64,000 nt of DNA from Calamus simplicifolius (lineage: Eukaryota; Streptophyta; Magnoliopsida; Arecales; Arecaceae). The notes under the pieces are model-generated. The model saw only the letters and a list, made by a program, of their open reading frames with translations, was not told the DNA's origin and did no database searches. Position 1 is the stretch's first letter, and each line of letters opens with the position of its first letter. The DNA is taken from the NCBI GenBank assembly GCA_900491605.1, contig UESW01004075.1, positions 227,181 through 291,180 on the forward strand, read 5' to 3'. The translations under genes and the position numbers were made by a program. Shown piece after piece: positions 1 through 12,198 of the stretch.

Positions 1-26
1 TGGATTACCACTCAAGTGGTAATCCA
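1..26. repeat. Perfect 12-bp inverted repeat, probable edge of a cut MITE
   Basis: The arms TGGATTACCACT and AGTGGTAATCCA are exact reverse complements around a 2-nt centre. Related GGTAATC and GGTTATCC words follow up to about 140, ending at a motif reading ACCAAACACCCCTA. This looks like the end of a miniature inverted-repeat element cut by the window edge. The family is not identifiable. Confidence 0.45.
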
Positions 27-139
27 GATTACCACTGCAAGATAGATTGACATTCAAAATACGTACTAAATATGGTTATCCGGTAGGACCCTTTTAAATT
101 ATCGGTAATATGGATAGATTACCTTCTACCAAACACCCC

Positions 140-2177
140 TAAGTGTTAGATCCAACCCAATTCTTGGTAATTACTCAATGATCTTAAATATAACCTAATT
201 ATTGATAATCAAGTTTATTGATCAAGCCCAAATATTAGATTTGGCCTAATTGTTGGTAATTGAATTTGTTGGCTGAGACCAAACCTTGAGTTTATCCTAA
301 TTATTGGTAATCAGATTTGTTGACTAAATCCAAGTGTTAGATTTACCCTAATTCATGAAGATTTAACTTTAATTGACAATTGGATACTGAGAGTCGAGCT
401 AAGTTGTTTATCCAAAATACTATATTTAACCCACAAGTGAGCCCAATTGGTAAATTCAACTTGATATATGTCAATTGGGTCTTAATTAATATAAGGATGC
501 TAAAGATTAGACTAGGTTGTCAAATCCATATACTGATCTTAACTCGATGTGCAATTGAATTGGATCAAATGACCAAATTTAGGTATCGAATTCTGCTTGA
601 ACCATAAAAATCGGACTAGATGTTTAGGCCATAATCCTAATTGACACTTTTATTGCAATCTAAATATAAAAACATTGGATTGATGTCCGAATCTATCCAT
701 TTTGCAGTTTCTTTAAAAATGATGTTCTTGATGTTTGAACAATAAGCTCTACATACTTATATTGCCATATTTGAATATAAAAACTCTTGATTTGATGCTC
801 CAATAAACTTATTTTGTAATTTTCTCAAAAATGATCTATCCGATGTTCATACCAAAAGCTTTACCTACATGTTTGATAATAGTTCAAATATAAATTTTTT
901 GAGTTGATACTCAAACCGATCCATGTTGTAATTTCTTCAAAGACAATGTGTTCGGAATCTAAAAAATAGATGTTACTTGGCTTTTTTTTTTTTTTTTTTT
1001 TAGCGAAAAGTTTTGAGTTGTTGCTCAAATCAATTTATTTGATAGTTTCTTAAAAAATAATGCATCCAAAATCTCAAATTATTAGTTTTTTACTTGCTTT
1101 TAATTTTTTATTTTAAACTAAATATGAAAAATGTTAAATTATTTAAGTCCACCTGTTTGGTTGATGATTTGTCATTTACCGTCATGGATTCCTGTTGTTT
1201 TGAGATGGTTACTCAAATGATTTCAAACATTCACCACCACATGATCTCTATTTTCAACTCAAGCTCGGCGCTAAGGTCACACGGTTTGACAAATAACTTT
1301 CATTCTAATGAGCCGACACGTCGAGGCTTGACTACTGACCCGTCAAATGAGGTACTTTATTCAACAAGCCGCATCTGAGCAAGATTTTTCTTCATTAGAA
1401 TAATCAATATATCAAGGCATGCATCGAACGTATAATCTCACCGACAAATGCCACATAATTAAGCTCTGAAAGCTATTTAAATTGTTATTAGTCCATTCCC
1501 TACTTCAAGATTAATGCCAACTTTGAACAGGTCGTGAGGTGACCTCACGCCCACCAACCCTAGCGTGCGCTTCACTCAACCCAAATCTATTTCGGCCAAA
1601 GTCCACTCGCCAAGGGATAGCGGCTCCCAACCAGCGAGCAACCCTTTTCTGCAGGATATTTGAGCTATTTTGAATGAGCTTCAGGGTTAGATCTGGCATA
1701 TTTATTATGAGACTAACTCGACGATCGATTGGATGGCTTCAAATGTAGCTCATCATTCAGAATTTTAGAGTTGAAGGCAGGATGATCACTGTCCTTTTGT
1801 CTTACAGTAATTAGTGTATTCTGACTCTTATGGACTGACTCATACTCGTATTGTATAATTGTCCACTTGTACAAAAAAAAAAATCCACTCATCAGAGTCA
1901 ACCTATTCAAAAACTAATTAAACAACCTATTTTTCGATTCAAAACCAAGATTAATGGCAGTTAGATAGACGCTTGGGAGCTTGCGACACCACACAAATGG
2001 ATGTTTTCCTTGTCGATGCGAAGGAAGAAGCGCATTCAAATCCAAATGCCTAGTTAGAGGGTAGATAAGAAGTTGTTTAGATACATTAATGAATCTTGTC
2101 CAACATTTGACCATCAATTCGCCATCAACCTTATATTATTGTCTAATTGCATGGAGATCCAAAAGCATGGTTGAAAG
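140..2177. other. AT-rich spacer with degenerate tandem repeats
   Basis: No gene is recognisable. At 160-360 a unit of about 65 bp recurs, built on TTGGTAAT and AAGTGTTAGAT. At 640-1080 a unit of about 120 bp recurs, built on AAATATAAAAA and TGAGTTGATGCTC. A T-tract lies at about 970-991. The short ORFs at 380-607, 1094-1378, 1511-1699 and 1713-2117 resemble no family I know and look like chance ORFs. Confidence 0.6.
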
Positions 2178-2193
2178 TGTGTTCTCTCTTTAA
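2178..2193. repeat. TSD copy next to the LINE 3' end
   Basis: TGTGTTCTCTCTTTAA occurs here, beside the T-run that is the element's poly(A) tail read on plus, and again at 8175-8190. A perfect 16-bp duplication flanking the poly(A) and 5' ends is the usual footprint of L1-type insertion. Confidence 0.92.
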
Positions 2194-2220
2194 ATTTTTT
2201 TTTTTGATAAAGGCGGGCGA

Positions 2221-3394
2221 TCACACTAGTCTAGTATGAGTCAGCCCAGATACATCAGATTGCAAAATTTGAAATAACACAGAAGGACATGGTTCATCCA
2301 TCATCCATATCCTATATCCTACATGCTGAGCCATGGCCGTCGCTGTCCAGTCAGCAGCCGTGTTGGCTTCACAAAATACATGACAAATCTGGGCAGTATC
2401 CAAGTTCTGAAGCATGGTCCAGATATCTCTTAAGATCGGATTGGTGGATACATCAGGAGCATTCTCTTTCCGTATCCACTGTATGACAGTCATAGAGTCT
2501 CCCTCAATAACAAGCCTCTGGGCTCGAAGAGTCTGCACCGCATAAGAAATACCAGCCCATGCAGCGCAAAGCTCAGCCATGGGAACAGAGAAGTTCAGAG
2601 ACCCAAATCCACCCGCCGCTATCATATTACCCTGTGGACCACGTATGATGAAGGCCGAACCAGCTAGTCTACCGCGAACACTTCATCAAAGTTGATTTTG
2701 ACAAAACCTGGAGGAGGGGGCTCCCATGAAATAAAAACCGTACGACGGTTCGCTGCCGTAGCAGCAGGGGAACCCCAGAGGCCAGAGGTATCAAAACCAA
2801 CAAAATGAAGAGCACGGGCACAATCCACGGACATTGATCTGATTTTCCTTATTAGCTGATGAGAAGAGATACAGTCCTCTGAAAAGATAATCTGGTTCCT
2901 TGATAACCAAATCTGGTATGCAGTAATCACCCAAAGACCACGTATGTGCTGAGGAGCCATCCGGAGATCCTGGAGAAAGATAGGACGAGGAGAACCGTAG
3001 ACATCCACTCTGTACTCATAGCCCATAAATGCCAAATCCTTCTAGCTCTAGGGCATTTGAATATAGCATGATCGGTAGTCTCGTCCTCCATACCGCACAA
3101 GGGGCAGGTCGACTGGATAGGGAGACCCCTATGGGAGAGCATAGCACTCGTCGGTAGGCAGTCCCACAGAAGCTTCCAGATAAAGAGCTGAACCCTAAAA
3201 GAGTGGAAGCTTCCATATCCACGCAGCATCCTTTGTACTCTGAGCCCGAGGCCTGAATATCTTGACAAGATCCTGAGAGGGGCCCTAGGGAGGGAGGATC
3301 TCTGCCAAAGCCTAACATCTGCGGAGGGGCAGGAGATAAGAGGGATCGATAGAATCCGCTGAGATAGATCCTTGCCAAATAGACTGGTCACCAT
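2221..3394 (-). pseudogene. LINE ORF2, C-terminal part: zinc-binding segment and RNase H
   Basis: This continues the reverse transcriptase on the minus strand. At about 3050-3240 there is a zf-RVT segment with the signature CPLCGMEDETTDHAIFKCP followed by IWHLW. A linker follows, ending in a WEPPPPGFVKINFD-like motif at about 2690-2730, the usual start of plant LINE RNase H. The RNase H body at 2221-2625 has MAELCAAWAGI, IEGDS and EANTAADW, matching the Glu, Asp and late Asp catalytic positions. Frame changes near 2940-3030 and between 2664 and 2625 break it, and it ends at TGA 2221-2223. Normally this domain removes RNA from the RNA:DNA hybrid. Confidence 0.88.
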
Positions 3395-3426
3395 GGGGGT
3401 GTTCCAGGAGGGGGGGACTGATGAAA

Positions 3427-5177
3427 TCAGATTGTTAACCCTCGTATCAGTGGAATATCAGTGCTAAAGAATGAGGGCCACCGAGACAGTGGAAGCTCTG
3501 AAATCCACGAATCCTGAATGGCATCTATAGAGTGACCATCACCAATCATCCAAGAGATATTCATCCGAATAGAGTCGCCAACCTGGCACACCTCCTTCCA
3601 AAAGGAGGAACTGCCCCTGAGCGACGAAATGAGCTCTTCTGGCTTCCAATCACCATATCTTGCTCGCATGACCGAGTCCAGAGACAGTGCGGCTCCAGAA
3701 GGAATCGAGAAGCATGTCTGGCCAGTAAAGCTTGGCGCCTAACCACCAAGGATTGGATCCCGAGACCACCTTCATGAATAGGCATACATATCTTGTCCCA
3801 GGAAAGAAGATGAATACCATGCCCGTCTTGCATAGAAGCCCATAAAAAATCTCTGATCCATCTCTCAAGCCTCCTCAAACAAGTAGTCGGGATGGCCGTA
3901 TTCGATAACATATAGAGCGGAAGGGAAGAGAGAACGGACCGAATAATGGTGATCCGAGCCATCATAGAAAGATCAGTGACATGCCAACCGTCGATACGCT
4001 GACGAACCCGCCTCTCGAGGTCCACAAAATCAGAGCATCGAGGGCGTCTACTAGTCATGGGGATCCCCAAATACATAAAACGATCAGTCTGAGTAGTGAT
4101 ACCCAACCGATCAATGATTGCTTCACTAGTAAGTCTGGATGTCTTCGGACTAAAGCAGATAGAAGACTTCTAAGATTGACCTTCTGGCCCGAAGCCTGAA
4201 ATAGCACTGAATAATGGAATCAAAGGAAGCCGCATTTTCAGTAGAGGCCTGGCCCAGAAGAATACAGTCATCCGCAAACAAAAGATGGGAGATGGAAAGA
4301 CCCGCATCCCCCACATTAAAAGGGACAATCCTCTGGTTGTACTGAGCTTGATGTAGAGCACGAGAGAGATCATCCGCAGCCAAGATGAACAGAAGGGGAG
4401 ATAAAGGGCATCCCTGACGTAATCCAACCGAAGACTGGAAAAACTCAGTCGGGCTCCCATTGATGATCAGTGAAAAGGAAGGCCTTGGATACAAGCCATA
4501 ACCCATTCAGTAAAGCTCTCATCAAAACCAAAACCCTGAAGAGAACGATATAAGAAGTTCCAACTCAGTCTATCATAAGCCCTTTCCATATCAAGCTTAA
4601 TGGCCATAAGACACCTTCTTACAGGGGCTCTATGAAGGTCGTGCATAAACTCCTGAGTGATAAGGACATTATCCGAGATAGAACGTCCTCTGATAAACGC
4701 CCCTTGTTCCTCAGAAATAATACGGGGGATCACCGCACGGAGATGAGAAGCTAGGAGACGTGCGCAGACCTTGTACATAGTAGTACATAGGCTAATCGGT
4801 CTAAAGTGCTGAGGAAGAGAAGCATCCGGGCGTTTAGGCACAAAGGTAATAAGAGTGCGATTCCAATCCTCAGGAATATGCTTAGATTGGAAAACATTTT
4901 GGATAGCCTGAACCATTTCCTGCCCAACGATATCCCAGTAATGACGGAAAAAGAAGGGCGGAAATCCATCCGGCCCAGGAGCCTTATCCGGACCGAGATC
5001 CCATAGAGCCTAACGAACCTCCTCCGCACAAACAGGCCTAATTAGTAGGGCGTTATCCGAAGAGGATACCTTCCGGGTACCAGAAACCCGGGTAACCGGA
5101 ACCCCGTTGCCCAAACTTTCAGACCATCTTGATTGGAAGAAATGAAGAAGCTGAGAATGAATATGGTGAATATCCTC
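3427..5177 (-). pseudogene. LINE ORF2, reverse transcriptase part
   Basis: Reverse transcriptase blocks appear in order on minus: DKAPGPDGFPP near 4970, FRPISLCTTMYKV near 4800, QGAFIRGRSISDN near 4690, motif A KLDMERAYDRLSW near 4580, GLRQGCPLSPLLFIL near 4400 and motif C FADD at about 4267-4278. Both catalytic Asp motifs are still spelled correctly. The frame breaks near 4490 and near 4180, with a TAG inside EEVR-ALWDLG at about 5009. The enzyme would prime cDNA at a nicked target (target-primed reverse transcription). Confidence 0.9.
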
Positions 5178-6347
5178 CTAATAATTTCCCTCAGCATCCA
5201 CTAACCACCGAATTCTGTTGGCTGCCCGCCGCTTCAGAGTAGCCTGATGGAAGAATCTGGTATTACGATCCCCTTCACGGATCCATTGAACTCTGGATCG
5301 TTGCCTCCAATATAACTCTTGCTGTCGAAGAAGGGAGTGATGACGAGCAAGATTCTCTCGCAACAAGGAGAGATCAGAGTCCAATAGAAATCCGTCGAGG
5401 TCCTCCTTCGACTGAATGGCGCAAATAACAGATTCAGCCTTCTCCACTTGCCTGACTAGATCCCCAACCTCCAGTCTATTCCATCTGGAAAGTCTGCGGC
5501 TGGCCAAAATAAGACGACGGGAAATCCGATAGGCTGCATTACCCCTGATAGGAAGGTGCCAGATCTGGGAAATGATAGTCCGAGTAGAAGAGTGGACCGT
5601 CCAGAATCGTTCAAATCTAAACTGTTTCCTCTGATGAAGATCAGCCTCCAAGGAAATCAGAATAGGGCAGTGATCCGAGGCAATCCTAGGAAGGTGAGTG
5701 ACAGTAACAGCTGGGTATTTTTGGAGCCACTGAGGAGTTGCCAGAGCTCTATCAATTCTCTCCCAGACGCGAGCTGTCCCCTGACGGTTATTGCACCAAG
5801 TAAATTGAGGTCTCGAGTACCCCAAATCCATCAGCCCAGTGGATCCAATGAATGATCTAAATTCATTAATATCAGCTGAATTGGTAACTGGCCTACCCCC
5901 TCTCTTCTCATTAGCTTCGGTAATACAGTTGAAATCACCAGCAATAATGGAAGGAATTCCTTGAGCTATGAGGGAAGTCAAATCGGACCAGAGAGTACGA
6001 CGCTCATGGTAATCCGTACTGGCGTAGACTGCCGATATGATCCAGGGATCAGAATTCCCTTCAGAGACAGCAAGATCTATTTGTTGACTACTTTGATGGA
6101 AAGCATCAATCGTGACGGCTGAGTCACGCCAAACAGCCAAAATACCTCCAGACTGCCCCACAGCCTCCACTGCATATGAAGATCAGGACCGGACAATCTG
6201 CCTCTGAAACCGTACCAGACTTTCACCTGACAGCCTGGTTTCTAAAAGGACACATATATCAAAGTTATGTATCTGAATCAATCTACCAAAAGAGGAACGG
6301 AAAGAAGGCTTATTAGCTCCTCTAACATTCCAAATTAAAATCTTCAT
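5178..6347 (-). pseudogene. LINE ORF2, N-terminal APE-type endonuclease part
   Basis: The start is ATG at 6347-6345, 3 nt after the ORF1 stop, reading MKILIWNVRGANKPS, the usual opening of plant L1 ORF2. Endonuclease motifs follow: LLETRLSGE, AGDFNCI near 5950, WERIDRAL near 5760 and SDHCPIL near 5660. An in-frame TGA lies at 6183-6185 and a TAG at 5178-5180. Both fit C-to-T change of an Arg or Gln codon. The domain nicks T-rich targets, consistent with the TTTAA at the TSD edge. Confidence 0.9.
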
Positions 6348-6350
6348 AGA

Positions 6351-7980
6351 TTAACTGGAAATAGCTAGGACCACCTCCTGGTCCTCTACCATCTCACTGT
6401 CAGCATTCTGAAGAGAGCTGTCCTGCAGGGCAATAGAATCTGCCTCATTGAGACTTGAACCCAGGCCCATAAGGTTTACATCATTACCCTGACCCTCTTG
6501 GTCTGCAGGCCTATCAGGATTACTACGATGCAGCTCCTGATTCGGTTCCAAGCAGCAAAGAGACTGGGGCAGTTTTTGTAGGCAAGGATTGATATCCACT
6601 CTACATTTGGCCAAATTTCCCTTATCTTTTCCTTTTTTCTTATCCGGTTTGGAAATAGATCTGGGGGGCAAACCTTCAACAGTTCGCGCCCGCTTAAGAG
6701 GCCCCGAACCCTTCACCCTAATTTCCACCTGGCCATCAACTTTAGGATCCAAAGCCAAGGAAGCAAACGGATTAACCGATATTAGGGATTGGGAAGAAAA
6801 AGGTTCAGAGAGGCCACTGTGATCCACTTTGATTTTTCCCTTAACTGATTCTATTGAAACGGCACGCTGTATGGAAACCGGCACGGCCACCAGAGGCATT
6901 GGATTCTGCTTCCTTCCCTTAGCCAGCATCTTCTTCCTCTGAAAATTGACATTAGAATCACCATTCGCCAAGGGAATTGGCACTGCCTCTGAAGCTGAAG
7001 CAGGGCAATCCGACCTCTCTCCCGGCTTACTGCAATCAGAAGCCAAATTCCCTGAACCAGGAAGATTTCTTCGTCCCACCTTCACCGGGGTCTTCCATCC
7101 ATCCTTCATTCTCGTCTCCGTAGAACCAGGCAGAGGAGAAGAGCGGGGACCAGAGGTTACATACTGAGATTGACGCAGGGGATCCTCAGCTTGCCTCCGT
7201 TGACGGACTGCAGCCAACCACGATCCGAAGACGAAGCTGCTGACAGAGTCCTCTGAATCAACCTTGGCCTCCGGCACATAGGGACCCTCCAGATGCAAAG
7301 ACCCACACTTTGGGCAGAATCCTTCCAAGGATTCGAAGACGAAAGGCTGCCAGAAGGGACCTCTCAGGCCCTGAACCCTAGTCCCAGGACGGAGGGGACG
7401 ACACAGGTTTACACGCAGTGCCACCCTAGCGTACCCTCCCCTGTTCCTTGACGCCGTCGCAGCATCAACACAGCAGAAAGATCCAGCTTGCTCCGAGATG
7501 GACCTGAGGAATTCCTCCTTCCAGAACTCCATAGGGAGGCTAGGCAACCTCATCTAGACCAGCGCTGATGAGATGGATTGCTCGTTCGGGAAGAAATCCG
7601 GGTGCCATGCTTCAGTACCAATAATCTGGCCATTTATCACCCACGGCCGATTAAGGACTAAATCAACTGCCTTTGAATCTTCAAACCGGAATAGATGACA
7701 ACGGAACGCCAAGGAGACTGGGACAATTCCTCCAGCGATCCTAGCTCGTCTGAATTCCCGGATATACGCTTCAGCCGGCACCCAACGAGAGAAAGAACGG
7801 GCCATGACTGCATACTGCTTCCATCCCGCCGCCTCCTCTTCCAGCTGAGGAACCGGGATCTGAACAACCTCCGAAAAATGGACTCCATCATCACCACCTC
7901 CAACGAAGAAGGAGAAGAAGAAACCCATTTGAAGCCGGAAACCGGAGCAGATCTCCGGGGAAAACGATCCTTCTCAGCCA
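6351..7980 (-). pseudogene. LINE ORF1, nucleic-acid-binding protein with zinc knuckle
   Basis: The N-terminal half (7928-7554) has the plant DUF4283-like pattern, with WKQYAVMARSFSRW and RFEDSKAVDLVLNRPW. It joins in frame across a TAG at 7554-7556 to MRLPSLPMEFW and a zinc-knuckle-like GFCPKCGSLHLEG near 7310. A basic, low-complexity tail ends at TAA 6351-6353. The natural start is probably ATG at 7980-7978 (MAEKDRFPRR), which needs one frameshift near 7890-7925 to reach the downstream frame. The stop at 7554 fits TGG to TAG. The product would coat LINE RNA. Confidence 0.83.
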
Positions 7981-8174
7981 TATCAGGAGCTATGGAAAGG
8001 AGGAGGAAGTCGAAACGACCGAAGGAGGAGAAGCTCTCACCCAGCCGACGGAGATCGCCGGAGATCAAGGAAGAAGAAAGCTGGAGCACGAATCTAAAAG
8101 CAGAACCAGCGAGCGAACCAGGGAACCTCGCGCATGATTTTTAAAGCAAAATCGGCAACCAGCTGAGCTCTTGT

Positions 8175-8190
8175 TGTGTTCTCTCTTTAA
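8175..8190. repeat. TSD copy next to the LINE 5' end
   Basis: This is the second exact copy of TGTGTTCTCTCTTTAA (the first is at 2178-2193). It fixes the LINE 5' end at 8174 and shows the insertion is full length. Confidence 0.92.
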
Positions 8191-8421
8191 TTAAAGTAAT
8201 AAACATTTTTTTGTCGCTTGTATGTTTATGTTTATGTTTATGCTACGTAATGACAATCTACTGACCAATTTTTATTTTGGGTTGAGAGAAAGAGTTAAAT
8301 GAAACCTCCATTAAGAAAATGAATTGACGTACAAGGAAAACCTACTAACTCCGCATCGATACAACTAAATATAATTAATGATTGTATATGTAATATTTCA
8401 TTTTCTATTCATAGATACAAC

Positions 8422-8470
<49 letters not shown>

Positions 8471-8728
8471 TTAAATTTTATATTAAAAAAATTTGTTTCT
8501 ACAACTTTTCGCACATATTTTTTAAGACTCTTGTTAAGCACGCCCTTGGAAGGAAACCAAAAGCATTATGGACGTATGGAAATCTAAGAGAAAGCTTTCT
8601 TATAAGAGCTTTGCTGGGCTATTTTTTATTTTTTATTAAAAAAAAAACAGTGATCAAATCATAATTAACCTTTCAATCAGATGCCTTTGAAGAACAATGT
8701 CTTTTAATTTTTAATTATTTATGACACC
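8191..8728. other. AT-rich spacer with a TA microsatellite
   Basis: No gene is seen. A run of TA dinucleotides occupies about 8425-8468, and short TTTATG repeats lie near 8220-8245. The ORF at 8378-8587 is mostly translated TA repeat and is not credible. Confidence 0.6.
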
Positions 8729-8733
8729 AGAAA
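8729..8733. repeat. 5-bp TSD, left copy (AGAAA)
   Basis: AGAAA directly precedes the 5' LTR (TGTAATCC...) and recurs directly after the 3' LTR at 17949-17953, the 5-bp duplication usual for Ty3/gypsy integrases. Confidence 0.88.
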
Positions 8734-10808
8734 TGTAATCCCTTAGATTTCTCAACTACTCGTGAGAGTTATCACAAGATCAGGAAGATAGACTCTAGAT
8801 ATTTAAATTCCAAATATATCTAACTAATAGAGTCCCTTGATTTGGGGACTCTGTATTGCCTATAAAAAGATAATGTGGAAACCTCCTTCCCATCATACGT
8901 GGACGCCTCTTCTCATCATCTTCTCGTGCGGACGTTTCTTCCCCAGCGTGCCTGCCTTTGGTAAGTCCCCTATCCATGCCTGGGAGAGAGAAGGTTAGAG
9001 AGAGAAAGTTTTAAAAAAAGGGAGGAATCGGGTTACAGAACCCAGCTCCCTTCCTGTGTCGACGCCGGTTCAGGCCCGGCGGCGTGCCCGCCGCCTCGCC
9101 GGGCCTGAGCCCCGGCCACCAACCCCACCGGCACCAGGGGCGGTGTCCGGTGGGGTGCCGGAAGAGAGAGAGAAAAGCAGGGACGGAAGAAAGAAGCTGG
9201 GAAGATGGAATTTACCGGCGGTCCGATCCTTGGTTCAGGCCCGGTGGCATGCTCACCGCTTCGTCGGGCCTGAGCCTTGGTCGGCAACCTCCATCGGCGC
9301 CAGGCTTGCGTCCGGTGGAGGTCTGGCCGGCCATGGTAGCCGGCCGTGCTGCCGGCACGTCTCGTGGCCACGGTAGACAATGAGAGAGAAAGAAAGAATA
9401 AAAGGAAAATTGAAGAGAGAGAGAAGGAGGGGAGGCCGACCGCAGCGACGACCGGCTTTGGTCCGGCCAACGGCGGGCGGACTGACACCAATTTGGCCGG
9501 AATTGGTGCCACACTGTGGAAGACACGCAAGCGATGAAGAGAAAAGCAAGATTTAGAGAGAAATTGATGAGAGAGAGAGGGAGGGGGAGGCTGGCCACGG
9601 CGGCGGCCGATCCCGGTCCAGCCAACAGCGGCCGGGCCGCCTCCAATTTGGTCAGCGGCGGCCCTGGCCGCCGGCACGACTTTCGGACAGAGGAGCGGGG
9701 TAATAAGGGATTAATGGGCCGTTTGGGCCGTTTAGTTTTTGGGCCCTGTTGGGCCGTCTCTGGAGCCTGTTTGAGCAGCGTTTTGGGCCCTGTATCGGGC
9801 CGAGAATGGCAAAGTGAATATATGGCCCGAATCAGGATTGATTCTAGTTTCTGGGATAATTTTATTTCCCTATTTGGGTGTATACATTGAGAGATATTCA
9901 AGCCCAAAGTTGGGCCCGTGAAGTGGTTTGGGTAGAGTTTAAGAATTATTTTATAATTCAGATTTTAGAAATTTAATAATGAAAAATGATACTGTAGGTT
10001 CCCAGGTGTCCAATTAGCTGAGTTATCAATTGGAATTTGCGTACTGAGGTAAGTAAGTCAAGTATTATAATTTTATAAATTATTTAATTTATAAACTGTG
10101 AAATTACAGTTAAATGTAATTATGTTAATTTTGCAAAATCATGTTGTTACTATATGTAATTATGATAATGACAGTAAAACTTTATGTGTCGCCGCGGTTC
10201 TCATATGACAGATTATCACATGACAGATTTCCACATGACAGATTCTTACATGACCGATTATCACATGACAGATGACAGAATACTGGTACCAGGACCCTTC
10301 CTCTTAGGGGATATTTAAGAGTGATACACAAGATGTGTGTTGTAGGGCCGTGGGACACATAAAGAAAAATAATGACAGTATAAACAATGTTTTGTTTACA
10401 TCGCATATATTCTAGTAATTGTTATTGAATTAAGTTTCAAATTAATTGATCTGATGACATGAACCTGATGATAGCATGATAAATAAAATTTTGAAATTAT
10501 ATTAGGCTTACTTATTGAGTGTGAGCTCATAAAATTCTCATAATGTTTTTCAGAGCCTCAGGAATGAAGAAGGATAATTGAGATAGAAGGAGCTTCTATT
10601 AAGAAGACTTAGTTTTATTATATTGATTTAGTTCAGATTTGCTTGTGTGTAGGGCAGGTAGCCCAAGACTGATAATTATGGTTTGTAATAAATCATGGAT
10701 GTAAATTTTGCTTTATATTGATTTATGTGATGAAGTTCGAGACGCCTTGCATGCCTGGCATGCGGCGGGTTGTCATCCTAGTTCAAATTTTGGGACTGGG
10801 GCGTGACA
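8734..10808 (+). repeat. 5' LTR of the Tekay-like element
   Basis: This 2,075-bp repeat starts TGTAATCC and ends GCGTGACA (TG...CA). It pairs with 15817-17948. It has an AT-rich start, a TATA box, a GA-rich and CCGG-rich middle at about 9000-9690, and a run of five to six copies of TCACATGACAGATT-like words at 10195-10275. The many overlapping ORFs at 9033-9907 reflect GC-rich composition, not genes. Confidence 0.93.
8861..8868 (+). promoter_or_regulatory. TATA box of the 5' LTR
   Basis: TATAAAAA lies about 130 bp inside the LTR, and the matching TATAAAA lies at 15944-15950 in the 3' LTR. Position and sequence fit the RNA polymerase II core promoter at the U3/R boundary. The start site is not determined. 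Confidence 0.6.
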
Positions 10809-10815
10809 GCTTTAG

Positions 10816-10829
10816 TGGTATCAGAGCCA
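10816..10829 (+). other. Primer-binding site, initiator-Met tRNA type
   Basis: TGGTATCAGAGCCA begins 7 nt after the 5' LTR. It is the standard complement of the plant initiator methionine tRNA 3' end, used to prime minus-strand DNA synthesis. Confidence 0.88.
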
Positions 10830-10993
10830 GGTTATGACATTAGGGACATATACATGATGACACTTTAGGCAAAACACTAGAGTGACATAGAGACAATTAT
10901 AAATTTAAAGGAATCTCAGATATTATGCTTTGAAAGCCTAACAATTAATGTTTACAGTGATATTAATTACAACTAATTTATCAGGAGATAAGA

Positions 10994-12198
10994 ATGGCAC
11001 GTCGCACTAGAAGTCGACAAAATGATGAGAGTTCCCAGGTTGGTAATGCTGGCCAACCGGGAGGTCTGGAAGCCACCGGAGCTGCTGCCCCTGCCAATTC
11101 AGTCGGGACTGATCAGCAGCAACTCCAGACCGAGATGCTTCAGGTTCTCTCGGGTATGGCGCAGTCGATGCGGGACTTGCAGCACCAGATTCTGCAGGCC
11201 TTGTCCGCTCAGCCTACTCACACTGCTCCGCAGACACAGCCTGCCCCTCCTGTTCCACAGACTCAGCCTGACTCTACTGCTCCACAGACCCAGCCTACTC
11301 CATCTCAATCCTGGATAGGGGTTGGCCGCAGCTTTGCAGACTTCAAGAAATTTGCCCCTGCCCCTTTCTCTGGATCCACCAACCCTGTTGATGCTGAGCG
11401 GTGGGTGCGAGACATGGAGAAGGCTTTTATGGCCCATGGTAGTCAGGATATGGAGCGGATCAGATTTGCCACCTATCTTCTCCAGGGAGAAGCCTATGAT
11501 TGGTGGTTAGTCGAGGAGCAGCGTCGGAATGGACAGATTATTTCTTGGGAGAGTTTAGAGAGATATTCTTCGACAAATACTTCCCCAGGAGTGTACAGAG
11601 ACAGATGGAATCAGAGTTTATCAATTGGAGCAAAAGGATCTTTCTGTGGCCCAGTATGAAGCTGAATTCACCAGGTTGGCCCGTTTTGCTCCAAATATTG
11701 TGACCAATGAAATAGCCAAGGTCACCAGATTCACTGAGGGACTGCGACCCAGACTGAGGCAAGCGGTCAATGCATTTGAGCTTCTCACTTACAGTGCTGT
11801 AGTGAATAAGGCCTTGGTGATTGAGAGGGATATGAATGCTGTTCAAAAGGATTGGGAGCTGCGGAAGAAGAGAAAAGGGCCTACTTCTGGCCAATCCTCT
11901 GCTCAGGCCAAGAAGAAGGGTGCACAACAGGCTCCAGCTGAACCACAGAATAAGGAGACTCGTTGCATTCATTGTGGTAACTCCCACCCTGGAAAGCCTT
12001 GCCGCAGAGTGACTGGTGCCTGCTTTGTCTGTGGGAAAACTGATCACAAGATTGCTACATGTCCCTTTCGGAAGGATCATCAGCCTTCTTCAAGTCAAGG
12101 AATGAGCCAGCAACAGCAGCAGCAGCCACCGAGGACCCAGGGATGGGTCTTCAACCTCACTCAGCAGGACGCTGCCGCATCTAATTCTGTGGTGACAG
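10994..12198 (+). pseudogene. gag: gag of the Tekay-like element (capsid and nucleocapsid)
   Basis: The start ATG at 10994 gives MARRTRSRQND, followed by a Pro/Gln/Thr-rich linker (TAPQTQP repeats) at about residues 70-110. A Retrotrans_gag core follows with FAPAPFSGSTNPVDAERWVRDMEKAF and LLQGEAYDWW. Two single-base frameshifts, near 11553 and near 11622, break the core. The frame then recovers with ARFAPNIVTNEIAKVTRF and ends in two zinc motifs, CIHCGNSHPGKPC and the canonical CX2CX4HX4C CFVCGKTDHKIATC (about 12024-12063). The product would form the virus-like particle and bind genomic RNA. Confidence 0.88.

Larger units (their letters stand above)
2194..8174 (-). mobile_element. Full-length L1-type LINE (non-LTR retrotransposon)
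   Basis: The element is about 5.98 kb, bounded by a perfect 16-bp TSD. In minus-strand order it has a short leader, ORF1 with a zinc knuckle, ORF2 (APE-type endonuclease, reverse transcriptase, zinc-binding segment, RNase H) and a poly(A) tail at about 2205-2194. ORF2 begins 3 nt after the ORF1 stop and ends 15 nt before the tail, so the copy is not 5'-truncated. Both ORFs are broken, so this copy should not transpose by itself. A terminal RNase H domain is usual in plant L1 elements. Confidence 0.93.

Noticed and set aside
9033..9907. Overlapping Pro/Arg-rich ORFs of up to 231 codons
   Set aside because: They lie in the GC-rich part of the 5' LTR and recur, shifted, in the 3' LTR (15939-16810). 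No shared conserved frame between the two copies.
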